From contig JAWOFN010000078.1 in the NCBI GenBank assembly GCA_046497505.1, positions 1-49,346 on the forward strand: DNA of 49,346 bases, in the 5' to 3' direction. Each line of letters starts with the position of its first letter. Positions within the stretch are counted from its first letter, which is position 1. The translations under genes and the position numbers were made by a program. Below the pieces are notes generated by a model. That model was not told where the DNA came from and made no database searches. It saw only the letters and a list, made by a program, of their open reading frames with translations. This document shows positions 26,139-36,193 of the stretch, in pieces. The stretch is from JAWOFN01 sp046497505 [NCBI: bacterium]. Its GTDB lineage: Bacteria > Blakebacterota > Blakebacteria > Blakebacterales.

Positions 26139-26987
26139 CTAGTCGAGCCCCCTCTTCACAGCATCCGTGGGCGCATCTCCGTCGTGCTCCGTCCCTTCCC
26201 CCGCCCCGCTCCCCGCGGGGGCTCCGTAGCGTCGCAGGCTCTCGGACACCTTCAGGGCCTTCAGGCCCAGGTCCGTCTCCGTATGATATTCCAGGTGCCG
26301 GCGGAGCAGCCGTTCCGTCCGTCGCCGTACCCCGGCATCGGGCGTGAGCCCCGCGGCCGCGGCCGCACCGTCGGGACGTGAGAGCCGGCGGACCAGGTCC
26401 GCGGTCTCCCCGTCCAGGGGCATGCCCGCTCCTCCCTCAACGTAACAAGAAGCGCAGGCGACCGCACCCTGCGGATAGTGGAACGTCCCGCCCCCCTCCA
26501 GGTCCCCTCCGCAGACCGCGCAGCGGTCCGTCTCCACCCCGTACCCCAGGAGCCGGGCCAGGTGGGCCTGGAAGGCGAAAAAAAGCAGCTCGGGGTCGCC
26601 GATGTCCTCCTCCATGGTCCGGAGGACGACCAGCAGGAGGTCGAAGACCTCCTCGCTGGGATGCTCCCTCCAGACCAGCCGTCCCAGCAGTTCGGCGCAC
26701 GCCTGGGCGTAGGTGACCCGGAAGAGGTCCTCCCGGAGCCCCGGGAAGGGATGGAGGAGGTCCGCCTGGGTGACCGTCTGGAGGTCCCGGGTCTCCTTCA
26801 CCGCCAGGGTGACCCGGACCCGCTGGAGCGGCTCCAGGGAGGCGGCGAAGCGTCCCCGCTTCCCCCGTGCCCCCTTGGCGATCCCCTTCACCAGACCCTG
26901 TTCCCGGGAGTAGAAGCTCACGATCCGGCTGGTCTCGCTGTAGTGCTGTGAACGGAGGGTGAGGGCGTCCAGGGTCACCAGGGGCAT
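26139..26987 (-). CDS. recO: DNA repair protein RecO
   Basis: The 282-residue product has the N-terminal OB-fold opening LVTLDALTLRSQHYSETSRIV and, near the middle, a four-Cys zinc site (C156/C159 and C178/C181: CAVCGG ... CASC). RecO helps RecR load RecA on SSB-covered single strands. The start at ATG 26987 gives the usual N-terminus; a GTG 27 bases further upstream is possible. The C-terminal 25 residues are Gly-rich and charged. It follows mgtE by 28 bases. Confidence 0.93.
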   Translation of the reverse strand: MPLVTLDALTLRSQHYSETSRIVSFYSREQGLVKGIAKGARGKRGRFAASLEPLQRVRVTLAVKETRDLQTVTQADLLHPFPGLREDLFRVTYAQACAELLGRLVWREHPSEEVFDLLLVVLRTMEEDIGDPELLFFAFQAHLARLLGYGVETDRCAVCGGDLEGGGTFHYPQGAVACASCYVEGGAGMPLDGETADLVRRLSRPDGAAAAAGLTPDAGVRRRTERLLRRHLEYHTETDLGLKALKVSESLRRYGAPAGSGAGEGTEHDGDAPTDAVKRGLD

Positions 26988-27015
26988 GTCGGCTCGACCC
27001 GGGGGGGTACGCACA

Positions 27016-28404
27016 TCATACCATCAGCCCGAAGGCGGTCAGCAGACCGGCCGCCAGGCCGAAGTAGATGAGCAGTCCGATGAGGTCGTTGGACATGGTC
27101 ACGAAGGGCCCGGTGGCCACGGCGGGATCCACCCCCACCTTCTCGAAGACCAGGGGCACGATGGCCCCCATGGTGGCCGCCACGAGGATGGCCACCAGCA
27201 TGGCGCCCCCCACGATGAGGCCGAACACCAGACCGCCGGCCCAGAAACCGGAGACGGTGCCCACCACCACCCCGCATACCAGCCCCATGACCACACCCAC
27301 CCGGGACTCCTTGAGGATCCTGCTCCCCACATGCATCAGGTCCGTCTGCCCCGTGGCGAGTCCCCGCACCATGATCGTACTGGTCTGCAGGCCGATGTTG
27401 CCCCCGATGGCGGTGATGACCGGGAAGAAGAAGGCCAGCTGGACGAATCGCTCGAGCAGGGAGCTGTTCAGGCTGATGATGAGGGCCGCCAGCAGGGAGC
27501 TCACCAGGCTGGTGACGATCCAGGGCAGGCGGAGGGCTGCCACCTTCATCGAGGAGCGCTCGTAGAAAGCCTCCTCCCTCACACCGGCCATACGCCGGAT
27601 GTCCTCCTCGCTCTCCTCCTCCAGCACGTCGACGATGTCGTCGTGCGTGATCCGACCCACCAGCCGCCCCCCGCCGTCCACGACCGGTACCGCCGCCAGG
27701 TCGTACTGCTGCACCACCCGGGCGACCTCCTCCTGGTCCATGGTCACCGGCACCGAGACCACGTCCCTCTCCATGAGGTCCCCCACATGCCGGTCGGGGG
27801 GGGCCAGGAGCAGGTCCTTGAGTCCCAGGAGTCCGGTGAGCATGCCGGCGGCGTTCACCACGTAGACGTAGTAGATGTCGTCCATCTCCTCCACGGCCGT
27901 ACGGATGGCCTCGATGGCCCCGTCCACGGTGGCGGTCTCGGGGACGGCCACGAACTCCGCGGCCATGAGACCGCCGGCCGTCTCCTCGTCGTAGACCATG
28001 AGGTCCCGGATCTCCCGCCGGTCCTCCGGGTCCACCTGTTCCAGCACCTCTTCGGCCCGGTACGCATCCATGTCCGCCACCAGGTCGGTGGCGTCGTCGG
28101 AATCCATCGCCTCGACCAGGGAGGCCAGGCGCCCGACCTCCAGGAGTCCCAGGAGGGGGGCACGGGTCTCCTCTTCCATCTCCGCCAGCACATCCGACGC
28201 CGTGCCGTGGTCGAGGAAGACGATGACCCGGCCGGCGTCATCGGCGTCCATGACGTCCAGCACGTCCGCCACGTCGGCGGGGTGCAGGCCGGTGAGGAGG
28301 TTCTGGATCAGGCCGCGGGAATCAGGCCCCTGCTCCAGGAGCAGGTCCAGGGTGTTGACCAGCTCCCGCTTGTGTTCCTCGAGGTTCTCCAGGGCTCTCC
28401 GCAC
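27016..28404 (-). CDS. mgtE: Magnesium transporter MgtE
   Basis: The 462-residue product has the MgtE N domain (about 25-130: HPADVADVLD), paired CBS domains (about 131-260, with MVYDEETAGGLMAAEFV and THDDIVDVLEEE), and five transmembrane helices containing the pore signature AIGGNIGLQTSTIMVRG and PLVFEKVGVDPAVATGPFVTM. MgtE is a Mg2+-gated magnesium channel. Start is GTG 28404; 3 bases separate it from the DUF502 gene. Its place between DUF502 and recO has no obvious functional meaning. Confidence 0.95.
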   Translation of the reverse strand: MRRALENLEEHKRELVNTLDLLLEQGPDSRGLIQNLLTGLHPADVADVLDVMDADDAGRVIVFLDHGTASDVLAEMEEETRAPLLGLLEVGRLASLVEAMDSDDATDLVADMDAYRAEEVLEQVDPEDRREIRDLMVYDEETAGGLMAAEFVAVPETATVDGAIEAIRTAVEEMDDIYYVYVVNAAGMLTGLLGLKDLLLAPPDRHVGDLMERDVVSVPVTMDQEEVARVVQQYDLAAVPVVDGGGRLVGRITHDDIVDVLEEESEEDIRRMAGVREEAFYERSSMKVAALRLPWIVTSLVSSLLAALIISLNSSLLERFVQLAFFFPVITAIGGNIGLQTSTIMVRGLATGQTDLMHVGSRILKESRVGVVMGLVCGVVVGTVSGFWAGGLVFGLIVGGAMLVAILVAATMGAIVPLVFEKVGVDPAVATGPFVTMSNDLIGLLIYFGLAAGLLTAFGLMV

Positions 28405-28407
28405 GCC

Positions 28408-29166
28408 TCACCCCCCTTCCTTCTCTCCGGAACGCTCCCCTGCCGATGCGGTGCCGTCCCCCTCCCCTTCCGCCGGGACCGCCCCGTCGCTCTCCAGAGC
28501 GGCCACGTCCTCGGGGGTCACCGCCCCCCCGGAGATGATGAGCTTCAGGGCGTCCTCCACGCTCATCTCCAGGTCCACGCACTCCTCCTGGGGCACGATA
28601 AGCAGGTATCCGCTGGTGGGGTTGGGCGTGGTGGGGAGGAAGATATGGTAGTGGGGCACGCCGGGAGTGACCCGGTCCACCTCACCCCGCGACGGGGAGG
28701 TCACGAAGCCCACAGACCAGGTGCCGCGCCTGGGGTACTCGAAGAGCACGGCCCGGCGGAAGACCCCCTTGCGGTCGCTCAGCAGCGCCTCGCTGATCTG
28801 GCTCACCGCCATGTAGATCCGGCGGATCACCGGGATCCGGGTCAGCAGCCGTTCCCCCGTCCGGAGCATACGCTGTCCGATGAAGTTCCGGGCCACGGCC
28901 CCGGCGGCGAGGATGAGCACGACCAGGGCCAGGATGCTCACGAGGGGGACCAGGTGGCCGATCTCCAGGCCGATCCACCCCATGCCGGGGAAGGGCCGGT
29001 CCAGGGTCTGCCTCCCCACCAGCATGGCCATGGGCCCGGCCAGGATCCCCGAGAGGAGGCGGAAAAGCCATGCCACGATCCAGGCGGTCAGGAAGAGGGG
29101 GATCAGGACCAGCAGCCCCGCGCCGAAGTGCAGGCGCACCCGCTGCATGACGGTGCGTCGGGCCAT
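28408..29166 (-). CDS. DUF502 membrane protein
   Basis: The 252-residue product has two or three transmembrane segments in the first 100 residues (GAGLLVLIPLFLTAWIVAWLF, LVPLVSILALVVLILAAG), then RIPVIRRIYMAVSQISEAL and VGFVTSPSRG, followed by FLPTTPNPTSGYLLIVPQEECVDLEMSVEDALKLIISGG, the DUF502 core. The biochemical function is unknown. A low-complexity acidic tail closes the protein. Its ATG shares one base with the upstream FtsB-like stop. Confidence 0.88.
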   Translation of the reverse strand: MARRTVMQRVRLHFGAGLLVLIPLFLTAWIVAWLFRLLSGILAGPMAMLVGRQTLDRPFPGMGWIGLEIGHLVPLVSILALVVLILAAGAVARNFIGQRMLRTGERLLTRIPVIRRIYMAVSQISEALLSDRKGVFRRAVLFEYPRRGTWSVGFVTSPSRGEVDRVTPGVPHYHIFLPTTPNPTSGYLLIVPQEECVDLEMSVEDALKLIISGGAVTPEDVAALESDGAVPAEGEGDGTASAGERSGEKEGG

Positions 29167-29528
29167 CAGCCCCCTCCCCCGTCGGTCCCGCCCGTGTCGG
29201 GCAGCGCCAGACGGTAGACGTGCTCCCCCTCCCGGACCATCCCGTGTCCCTCACGGGCGATCCGTTCCAGCTCCGCCTCCTCCTTGAGACGTTCCTGTTC
29301 GGAGGCGATGCGCTCCTGCTCCGACTCCAGCATCTCGATCTCCGCCTGCAGTTCCTCCGCCTCCCGGGCCAGACGCCAGCGATGGAACAGGCCGAAATCG
29401 CTGAACAGGAAGATGTAGACGAGCACGGCGCCCGCCGCCGCCCAGAGGAGCCGGCGGGTGGAGAGGCCCCCGGGCATACGGGGACGCCTGAACCGCCGGA
29501 AGGGGCCGCCGCCCGTCCTGCCGCTCAT
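29166..29528 (-). CDS. ftsB: FtsB/DivIC-type septum initiator protein
   Basis: The 120-residue product has a basic N-terminus, one transmembrane helix (about 23-43), then a heptad-like coiled coil (48-85: EELQAEIEMLESEQERIASE), and ends with the family's ERIAREGHGMVREGEHVYRL. FtsB bridges FtsL and FtsQ at the division septum. It lies 4 bases after enolase; the eno-ftsB neighbourhood is widespread. The start at ATG 29528 avoids an unlikely overlap with eno. DivIC-type assignment is equally fair. Confidence 0.8.
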   Translation of the reverse strand: MSGRTGGGPFRRFRRPRMPGGLSTRRLLWAAAGAVLVYIFLFSDFGLFHRWRLAREAEELQAEIEMLESEQERIASEQERLKEEAELERIAREGHGMVREGEHVYRLALPDTGGTDGGGG

Positions 29529-29532
29529 CCCA

Positions 29533-30897
<1,365 letters not shown>

Positions 30898-31890
30898 CTA
30901 TCGGCCCCTCCCGCCCCCCAGCCGCACCCGCAGACCGATACGCTGCAGGTTGCCCAGGAAACGGCGGTCGGGATCGCCGTCGTACACGTACGCATAGTCC
31001 AGTTCATAGCCGCCCAGGTCCAGCCCGATACCGGCGGAGACGGTCCTCCATCCCTCCCCCAGGCGCAGGCCGGCCCGAAGACTCAGCACCTCCCGGCGGG
31101 CCTCGATACCCGCCCGGAACTGGGTCCAGTCCCCGGAGGGCTTCCAGATGTCCGCTCCTCCCAGCAGCTCCCACCTTCCCGCCGAAAGGGGTCGGGCCAG
31201 GGCCACACCCACGGCCCGGCTCCAGGGGAGCCGCAGCCGCTCCGACCCCAGCCGCCCCACCCTGCCGACGTTGCGGATCGCCAGCCCGAACTGGAGCCGG
31301 TCTCCCCAGACGGGGAGGGGTACCTGCAGGCCCCCGTCCACCGCTGCGCCGGCGGCATCGTACACATCCAGCTTCTCATACACACCCTTCACCGCTGCCC
31401 CGACACTCCCCCCGGCCGGGAGGGGGAGCGCGACCGCGACCGCGCCCACCAGGTCGTGGGCGCTGGTGACGCCCAGGGGCTCGGGGGTGGGAAGCGGTCC
31501 CCGGACCGGGATATCCCCCACACCCGAGTAGAGGACCTGGATCGTCCATGCCGTGCGGCCCCATCCCGCCGCCCACGAGGCGCCGCTCTGCTGCACGTCC
31601 CCGAAGAGCCTGGCCCCGGCCAGGTCCACCCGGCTCCCGCTCCCGGGAGAGGGGACCGAGGCGGCGGGGTTCCAGTAGACCGCGTCCGCGCCCCCGGGCC
31701 AGGCCGTGAGGGCCTCACCCAGGGCGGCACCCCGGCCGCCGAAGCCCAGGTTCAGGAGGGGGAGACTCGTGGTCCCCGCGTCCGGGGCGGATGACTGGGC
31801 CGCCGCGTGCGCGGGCATCCCCATCAGGAGGGCCCCCAGGAGGAGGACCACGCTCCGCGGCCCGCTCCTCGTGCGGGACGTGCGCTCCAT
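30898..31890 (-). CDS. PorV/PorQ-family outer-membrane protein (second locus)
   Basis: The 330-residue product has a signal peptide (about 13-32) and the family's GFGGRGAALGEALTAWPGGADAVYWNPAAS, in two parts, close to the mature N-terminus. Alternating beta-strands follow to the end. It shares layout with the PorV at 6579-7610 but has diverged considerably, so a separate function (PorQ-like or a general UPF0164 protein) is likely. It lies 20 bases after larC and 63 before enolase. Confidence 0.78.
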   Translation of the reverse strand: MERTSRTRSGPRSVVLLLGALLMGMPAHAAAQSSAPDAGTTSLPLLNLGFGGRGAALGEALTAWPGGADAVYWNPAASVPSPGSGSRVDLAGARLFGDVQQSGASWAAGWGRTAWTIQVLYSGVGDIPVRGPLPTPEPLGVTSAHDLVGAVAVALPLPAGGSVGAAVKGVYEKLDVYDAAGAAVDGGLQVPLPVWGDRLQFGLAIRNVGRVGRLGSERLRLPWSRAVGVALARPLSAGRWELLGGADIWKPSGDWTQFRAGIEARREVLSLRAGLRLGEGWRTVSAGIGLDLGGYELDYAYVYDGDPDRRFLGNLQRIGLRVRLGGGRGR

Positions 31891-31910
31891 CGCTTCATCA
31901 TAGGGCCGGC

Positions 31911-33173
31911 TCACGACGGCTCCTCCAGGATGAGTCGTTCCCCGTCCCCCGCGGCCTCCTCCACCGCGCGGTAGACATCCCGCAGCGGGACGCCCTCCCG
32001 GAGGGCCGCCTCCCGGCACGCATCGTACTCGGGGTGGACCCGCCAGGCCCCCTCGCCGGGCAGGCGGGAGCATTTCACCCGCACCGCACCCAGCCGGGTA
32101 CGGAGGGTGCCGGCGGTCCGGGCCAGTACCGTCCGATCGGAGGTACGCACCCGCATACCCAGGGTCCCGGTCTCCCGGAAGACCACCTGCTCGGTCTGCA
32201 TCCTGCGGCCCGGCTCGCAGAGCACGGTGAGCTGCACCCCCGGGCGCCCCTTCTTCATCACCACCGTGGTGAGCCATGCGTCCCGGGCACCGCTCTCCAG
32301 CAGCCGGTCGATGACATGGGGCCACAGCTCCGGGTTCAGGTCGTCCACCACCGTCTCCAGCACCGCCACCCGGTCCAGCCCGCCGGGGGCCCCGGCCTCC
32401 ATCTCCCCCAGGGTGGCCCGGAGGAGGTTCGGCCGTCCCGCCAGCTCCCGGGTCCCGGCCCCGTAGCCCACCCGCCTCGTCAGCATGGAGACCTCGTGCG
32501 TGAACTCGTCGGTCAGGCCCACCAGCAGGGCCGCGCCGGTAGGGGTGATCATCTCGAAGGGCACGTCGATCCGCTCCACCGGGCACCCCTCCAGCAGGTA
32601 GGCGGCGGCGGGCGCGGGGACCGGCAGGATGCCGTGGACGGCTTCCACCTCCCCGTGTCCGTCCCGGGGGGGGGCGCTCACCACCCGTTCCACCTCCAGG
32701 GCGGATACGGCGGCACAGGTGCAGGTGACGTCCACCAGGGCGTCCAGCGCACCCGCCTCGTGGAGGTGTACCCGATCCGCCCCGGTCCCGTGCACGCGGG
32801 CCTCCGCCCCGGCCAGGCGGCGGAAGGCGGCGGCACTCATCTCCTTCACCTCCGGGTCCAGGCCGCTCTCCTCGATGCGCTCCAGCAGTTCGCTCACGTG
32901 GGTGCCGTGGGAACGCCCCTTCCTCCCGCTGTCATGACCGGCCCCACGCTCCTCCGAGGGGCCCTCCACCACGCCGTCCACCGCCACGTCCACCTTGGTG
33001 CCGGTGATGCCGCAGCGGCGGGTCCGGCGGGTCCGGAGCCGGACCCGGTCCGCCAGGCCCAGCTCCGCCACCTGGTCCTGGAGGAGGTCGATCCCGACCC
33101 CCAGGTCCACCAGCGCACCCAGGAACATGTCGCCGCTGATCCCGGCGAAGGGCTCGAGATGGAGGACCTTCAT
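31911..33173 (-). CDS. larC: Nickel insertion protein LarC (intact)
   Basis: The 420-residue product has LHLEPFAGISGDMFLGALVDLG at its start (in two parts), HLHEAGALDALVDVTC, PTGAALLVGL, ETVVDDLNPELWPHVI and VVMKKGRPGVQLTVL, the LarC family series. LarC inserts nickel, using CTP, into the pincer nucleotide cofactor of lactate racemase-type enzymes. In Lactobacillus plantarum larC is read through a programmed frameshift; here one continuous frame covers the protein. It overlaps larB by 4 bases. larE and larA are not in the window. Confidence 0.92.
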   Translation of the reverse strand: MKVLHLEPFAGISGDMFLGALVDLGVGIDLLQDQVAELGLADRVRLRTRRTRRCGITGTKVDVAVDGVVEGPSEERGAGHDSGRKGRSHGTHVSELLERIEESGLDPEVKEMSAAAFRRLAGAEARVHGTGADRVHLHEAGALDALVDVTCTCAAVSALEVERVVSAPPRDGHGEVEAVHGILPVPAPAAAYLLEGCPVERIDVPFEMITPTGAALLVGLTDEFTHEVSMLTRRVGYGAGTRELAGRPNLLRATLGEMEAGAPGGLDRVAVLETVVDDLNPELWPHVIDRLLESGARDAWLTTVVMKKGRPGVQLTVLCEPGRRMQTEQVVFRETGTLGMRVRTSDRTVLARTAGTLRTRLGAVRVKCSRLPGEGAWRVHPEYDACREAALREGVPLRDVYRAVEEAAGDGERLILEEPS

Positions 33174-33937
33174 CCGCCCTCCCATTCCCGGACCATCCGG
33201 GCCGCCGCGTAGGCGGCTCCGAACCCGTTGTCGATGTTGGTGACCACCACCCCCGAGGCGCAGGAACTCAGCATCCCCAGCAGGGCGGCGTATCCGCCCC
33301 GGGCCGCGCCGTATCCCACGCTGGTGGGGACGGCGATGACGGGGCGTCGTATCAGGCCCCCCACCACGCTGGGCAGCGCCCCCTCCATCCCCGCCACCAC
33401 GATGACCGCGGCCATCCGGTCCAGTTCCCTGCGCCGGGCCAGCAGCCGGTGCAGGCCGGCGATGCCCACATCGTACATCCTCCGTGCCTCCAGACCCATG
33501 GTCTCGAGGGTGACCGCGGCCTCCTCGGCCACGGGCTCGTCGGCCGTCCCCGCACTCACCACCGCCACAGGTCCCGCACTCGGAGTCCGATCCCCCTCTA
33601 CGGGGAGCCAGCGGACCGCCCGGGCCCGCTCCAGGTGTTCGGCACCGGCCACCGCCCCGGTCATCGCCTCCGCCTGGACGGCGTCCACCCGGGTGGCCAG
33701 CCAGGGACTCTCGCCGGCGGTCAGGCGCAGGGCGATGGCCGCGCACTGCTCCGGGGTCTTCCCCTCCGCCAGGATCACCTCGGGGAAACCGCAGCGGAGG
33801 GCCCGATGGGTATCGAGGACCGCGAAGTCCCCCACTTCGGCGAAGGGGAGGTCCCGGAGGGCCTCCATGGCCTCGTCCAGACCCGTCTCCCCCTCGGCCA
33901 CACGGGCCAGCAGCTCTCTCAGCACCTCTTCACGCAC
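33170..33937 (-). CDS. larB: LarB (pyridinium-3,5-biscarboxylic acid mononucleotide synthase)
   Basis: The 255-residue product starts at GTG 33937 (chosen because REEVLRELLARVAEGE is the usual N-terminus and the upstream codons overlap dusB) and has the PurE-like core VAVVSAGTADEPVAEEAAVTLE, YDVGIAGLHRLL, VIVVAGMEGALPSVVGGLI and AVPTSVGYGAARGGYAALLGML. LarB carboxylates and hydrolyses nicotinic acid adenine dinucleotide to start pincer cofactor synthesis. It overlaps dusB by 8 bases and larC by 4. Confidence 0.92.
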   Translation of the reverse strand: MREEVLRELLARVAEGETGLDEAMEALRDLPFAEVGDFAVLDTHRALRCGFPEVILAEGKTPEQCAAIALRLTAGESPWLATRVDAVQAEAMTGAVAGAEHLERARAVRWLPVEGDRTPSAGPVAVVSAGTADEPVAEEAAVTLETMGLEARRMYDVGIAGLHRLLARRRELDRMAAVIVVAGMEGALPSVVGGLIRRPVIAVPTSVGYGAARGGYAALLGMLSSCASGVVVTNIDNGFGAAYAAARMVREWEGG

Positions 33938-34994
33938 CCACTGCCTCCTTCTCCGACGCGCCGGCCATCGTGCCCCCGCCGGTACGGGGACGGAAGGTGC
34001 CCCCCTCCCCGGCATCCCGGAGGGCCGCCGCCTCCAGGTACTCTTCGATCAGCTCCTCCATGGCCCCGTACTCCTCGATCCCGTAGATGGCCTCCCGCAG
34101 GCGCGCCCCGCACCAGAGCCCCTTCGTGTAGTCGGCCACGTGCTTGCGCATCTCCCGGAGCCCCCGGACCTCCCCCTTGTGCTCCATGCTGAGCCGGGCG
34201 TGCTCCAGGGCGACACCCAGGCGCTCCTCGACATCCGGGGGCGACGGGACCGTGCCCGTGCGGAGGTACTCCCTGGTCCGCTGGAAGATCCAGGGGTTGC
34301 CGATGGCCCCGCGGGCCACCATCACGGCGGCACACCCGGTCTCCTCCAGCATGGCCCGGATGTCCCGGGGCTCGAAGAGGTCGCCGTTCCCGATGACCGG
34401 GATGGGGCTCTCCTCCACCAGCCGGGTGATCCGGTCCCAGTCCGCCCGTCCCGAATAGCCCTGGACCCGGGTGCGGGGGTGGAGGGCGACGGCACGGGCC
34501 CCCTCCTCGGCGGCGATCCGGGCCGCCTCGATGTAGACCAGGTTCTCCTCGTCCCATCCCGCCCGGATCTTCACCGTCACGATGCCGGGCACCGACTCCA
34601 CGACAGCGGCGACCACATCGCGGTAGAGGCCCATGTCCCGGAGGATCGCGCAGCCCGCCATGTTCTTCGTCACCTTCTTCGCCGGACACCCGAAGTTGAT
34701 GTCGATGAGGTCCGGGTCTTCTTCCCATGCCTCCCGGGCCGCCCGGGCCACCACCTCCGGGTCTCCCCCGAAGATCTGGATCCCCAGCGGGCGCTCCTCC
34801 TCGTGGAAGGTGATCATCTCCAGGGTGCGCCGGTTGTTCCGGACGATCCCCTCGCTCGAGACGAACTCGGTGTAGAGGGCGTCCGCCCCCATCCGGCGAC
34901 AGAGACGGCGGTAGACGGTATCCGTCACGCCTGCCATGGGCGAGAGGAAGAGCGTCCCCAGATCCAGGTCGTCGATGGTGAGGGCCAAGCTCAT
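33930..34994 (-). CDS. dusB: tRNA-dihydrouridine synthase
   Basis: The 354-residue product is a FMN TIM barrel with LSPMAGVTDTVYRRLCR, ELQI-like GIQIFGGDPE, the catalytic DINFGCPAKKVTKNMAGC (Cys103), VKIRAGWD, ALHPRTRVQGYSGRADW and VIGNGDL. It reduces specific tRNA uridines to dihydrouridine. DusB is the most likely subfamily. The last 30 residues are a low-complexity tail overlapping larB. A sigma-70-like promoter lies 47 bases upstream. Confidence 0.95.
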   Translation of the reverse strand: MSLALTIDDLDLGTLFLSPMAGVTDTVYRRLCRRMGADALYTEFVSSEGIVRNNRRTLEMITFHEEERPLGIQIFGGDPEVVARAAREAWEEDPDLIDINFGCPAKKVTKNMAGCAILRDMGLYRDVVAAVVESVPGIVTVKIRAGWDEENLVYIEAARIAAEEGARAVALHPRTRVQGYSGRADWDRITRLVEESPIPVIGNGDLFEPRDIRAMLEETGCAAVMVARGAIGNPWIFQRTREYLRTGTVPSPPDVEERLGVALEHARLSMEHKGEVRGLREMRKHVADYTKGLWCGARLREAIYGIEEYGAMEELIEEYLEAAALRDAGEGGTFRPRTGGGTMAGASEKEAVGA

Positions 34995-35041
34995 CCACCC
35001 CCCGGTGGGAAGAGGTCGTGGTCGTGGAGGTCAAGAGAGTA

Positions 35042-35070
35042 AATATAGGAGCATGGGGGGCACCGGCCAA
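35042..35070 (-). promoter_or_regulatory. Sigma-70-type promoter of dusB-larB-larC
   Basis: TTGGCC (35070-35065) and TATATT (35047-35042) on the minus strand are 17 bases apart. The predicted start leaves about 40 bases of leader. It may feed the long run of closely spaced genes down to the RseB-like gene. Confidence 0.55.
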
Positions 35071-35098
35071 CTGCGGCCCGTGCCGCCCCGCACCCGCT

Positions 35099-36049
35099 TC
35101 AGCACCCCCGACCCGCTCGCTCCAGCACCCAGCCCATCGAGGCCCGGCGGTCCCTCGGCGCCAGCATCCCCACGAGCGCACCGAGGGGGGCGGCGGCCAG
35201 CCCGAACGTCAGCGCCGCTCTCCCCCTCACGCTCGACCGATCCGTCCAGGCCCTCCGGTACAGCAGCCACCGCAGGGAGGCGGCCCCGTCGTACACGTCG
35301 TCCGAGAAGAGGGTGAAGCGTCCCGCCGCCTCCAGCCCCGCCTTCTCCGCCAGCGAGGCCAGGCCCCGGGGACTCAGGTGCCACCGGTGCCTGGGGGGGT
35401 CCCACGACACGGTATGACGTCCCCACAGCGAGCGCTCCCATGCCCGGGCGTTGGGGACGACGACGAGGATGCGCCCCCCCGGGGCGAGGGCCTCCCGAAG
35501 ATGGACCAGGGCCTCCAGCGGGTCCTCCACGTGCTCGAGTACGTGCCACAGGGTGTAGAGACCGGCTTCCCGTACCGCCCCGGGAAGAGGAGCGTCCAGG
35601 CCCGCGGTGAGGACCTGGAAGCCCCTCTCCGCCGCGGCCGAGGCCGCCCCCGGGTCGGGCTCCATGCCGGTCAGCCCCCGATGGGGCCAGCGGCGGCGGC
35701 AGGCCGCGAGGAACCCCCCCGAGCCGCAGCCCACATCCACCAATCGTGCCCCCTCTTCCATCCAGCGGCCGGCGACGGCCGTCTTCCGGTCCCGGCTTCT
35801 CCGAGCGAGACGACCGGTCAGACCCCCCGGGTCCGCGTGGGGCAGGTAAGCGTCCTCACATCCCCCCAGCCCCCCGGATCCGGGCTCCCCGGCGGGCAGG
35901 ACCGTCTCCAGGGTCCCGCAGACCAGACAGCGCACCAGGGACACCGGCCGGGCCCCAGGATCCAGACGGTCGGGGGGCAGCGGGCCCCAGGGGGCACGGC
36001 GCCCGCCGCAGCAGGGGCATGGCCGGAGATGGGGTGCAGGGGGTTCCAT
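35099..36049 (-). CDS. SAM-dependent methyltransferase with N-terminal zinc finger
   Basis: The 316-residue product starts with CPCC ... CLVC (C11/C14 and C41/C44), a probable zinc ribbon. A class-I methyltransferase domain follows: ARLVDVGCGSGGFLAA (SAM motif at 105-112), GMEPDPGAASAA, HVLEHVEDPLEALVHLREAL and RILVVVPN. The C-terminus has a hydrophobic segment (about 270-300). This arrangement is common in sugar- or small-molecule methyltransferases of surface-glycan loci, but no glycan gene is adjacent and the substrate is unknown. It diverges from pepA. Confidence 0.82.
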   Translation of the reverse strand: MEPPAPHLRPCPCCGGRRAPWGPLPPDRLDPGARPVSLVRCLVCGTLETVLPAGEPGSGGLGGCEDAYLPHADPGGLTGRLARRSRDRKTAVAGRWMEEGARLVDVGCGSGGFLAACRRRWPHRGLTGMEPDPGAASAAAERGFQVLTAGLDAPLPGAVREAGLYTLWHVLEHVEDPLEALVHLREALAPGGRILVVVPNARAWERSLWGRHTVSWDPPRHRWHLSPRGLASLAEKAGLEAAGRFTLFSDDVYDGAASLRWLLYRRAWTDRSSVRGRAALTFGLAAAPLGALVGMLAPRDRRASMGWVLERAGRGC

Positions 36050-36059
36050 GACGGAAGGG

Positions 36060-36088
36060 ACTATAGCCGGGGCGGCCCCGGTCTCCAA
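36060..36088 (-). promoter_or_regulatory. Promoter of the methyltransferase gene
   Basis: TTGGAG (36088-36083) and TATAGT (36065-36060) on the minus strand are 17 bases apart. The ATG is only 10 bases from the -10 box, so the mRNA would have almost no leader. A perfect palindrome fills the spacer. Confidence 0.55.
36067..36081. promoter_or_regulatory. Palindrome inside the methyltransferase promoter spacer
   Basis: CCGGGG / CCCCGG around a 3-base centre lies exactly between the -35 and -10 boxes of the methyltransferase promoter. It could be a protein-binding operator; GC-rich sequence also produces such palindromes by chance. Confidence 0.3.
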
Positions 36089-36106
36089 GGGCGCGGCGGG
36101 GTACCG

Positions 36107-36136
36107 TTGACACACCGTCCCCTCTCTCGGAATGAT
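36107..36136 (+). promoter_or_regulatory. Promoter of pepA
   Basis: TTGACA (36107-36112) and AATGAT (36131-36136) on the plus strand are 18 bases apart. The predicted start is about 50 bases before the pepA ATG. Confidence 0.55.
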
Positions 36137-36193
36137 AGGTGCAGACGTGCGGCCGCGAGGGCGGCCTGCCCCGGATCGGACGGAGAGGAGACC

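Noticed and set aside
31911-33173. Possible frameshift in larC as in Lactobacillus
   Set aside because: A single uninterrupted frame covers the N-terminal and C-terminal LarC motifs.
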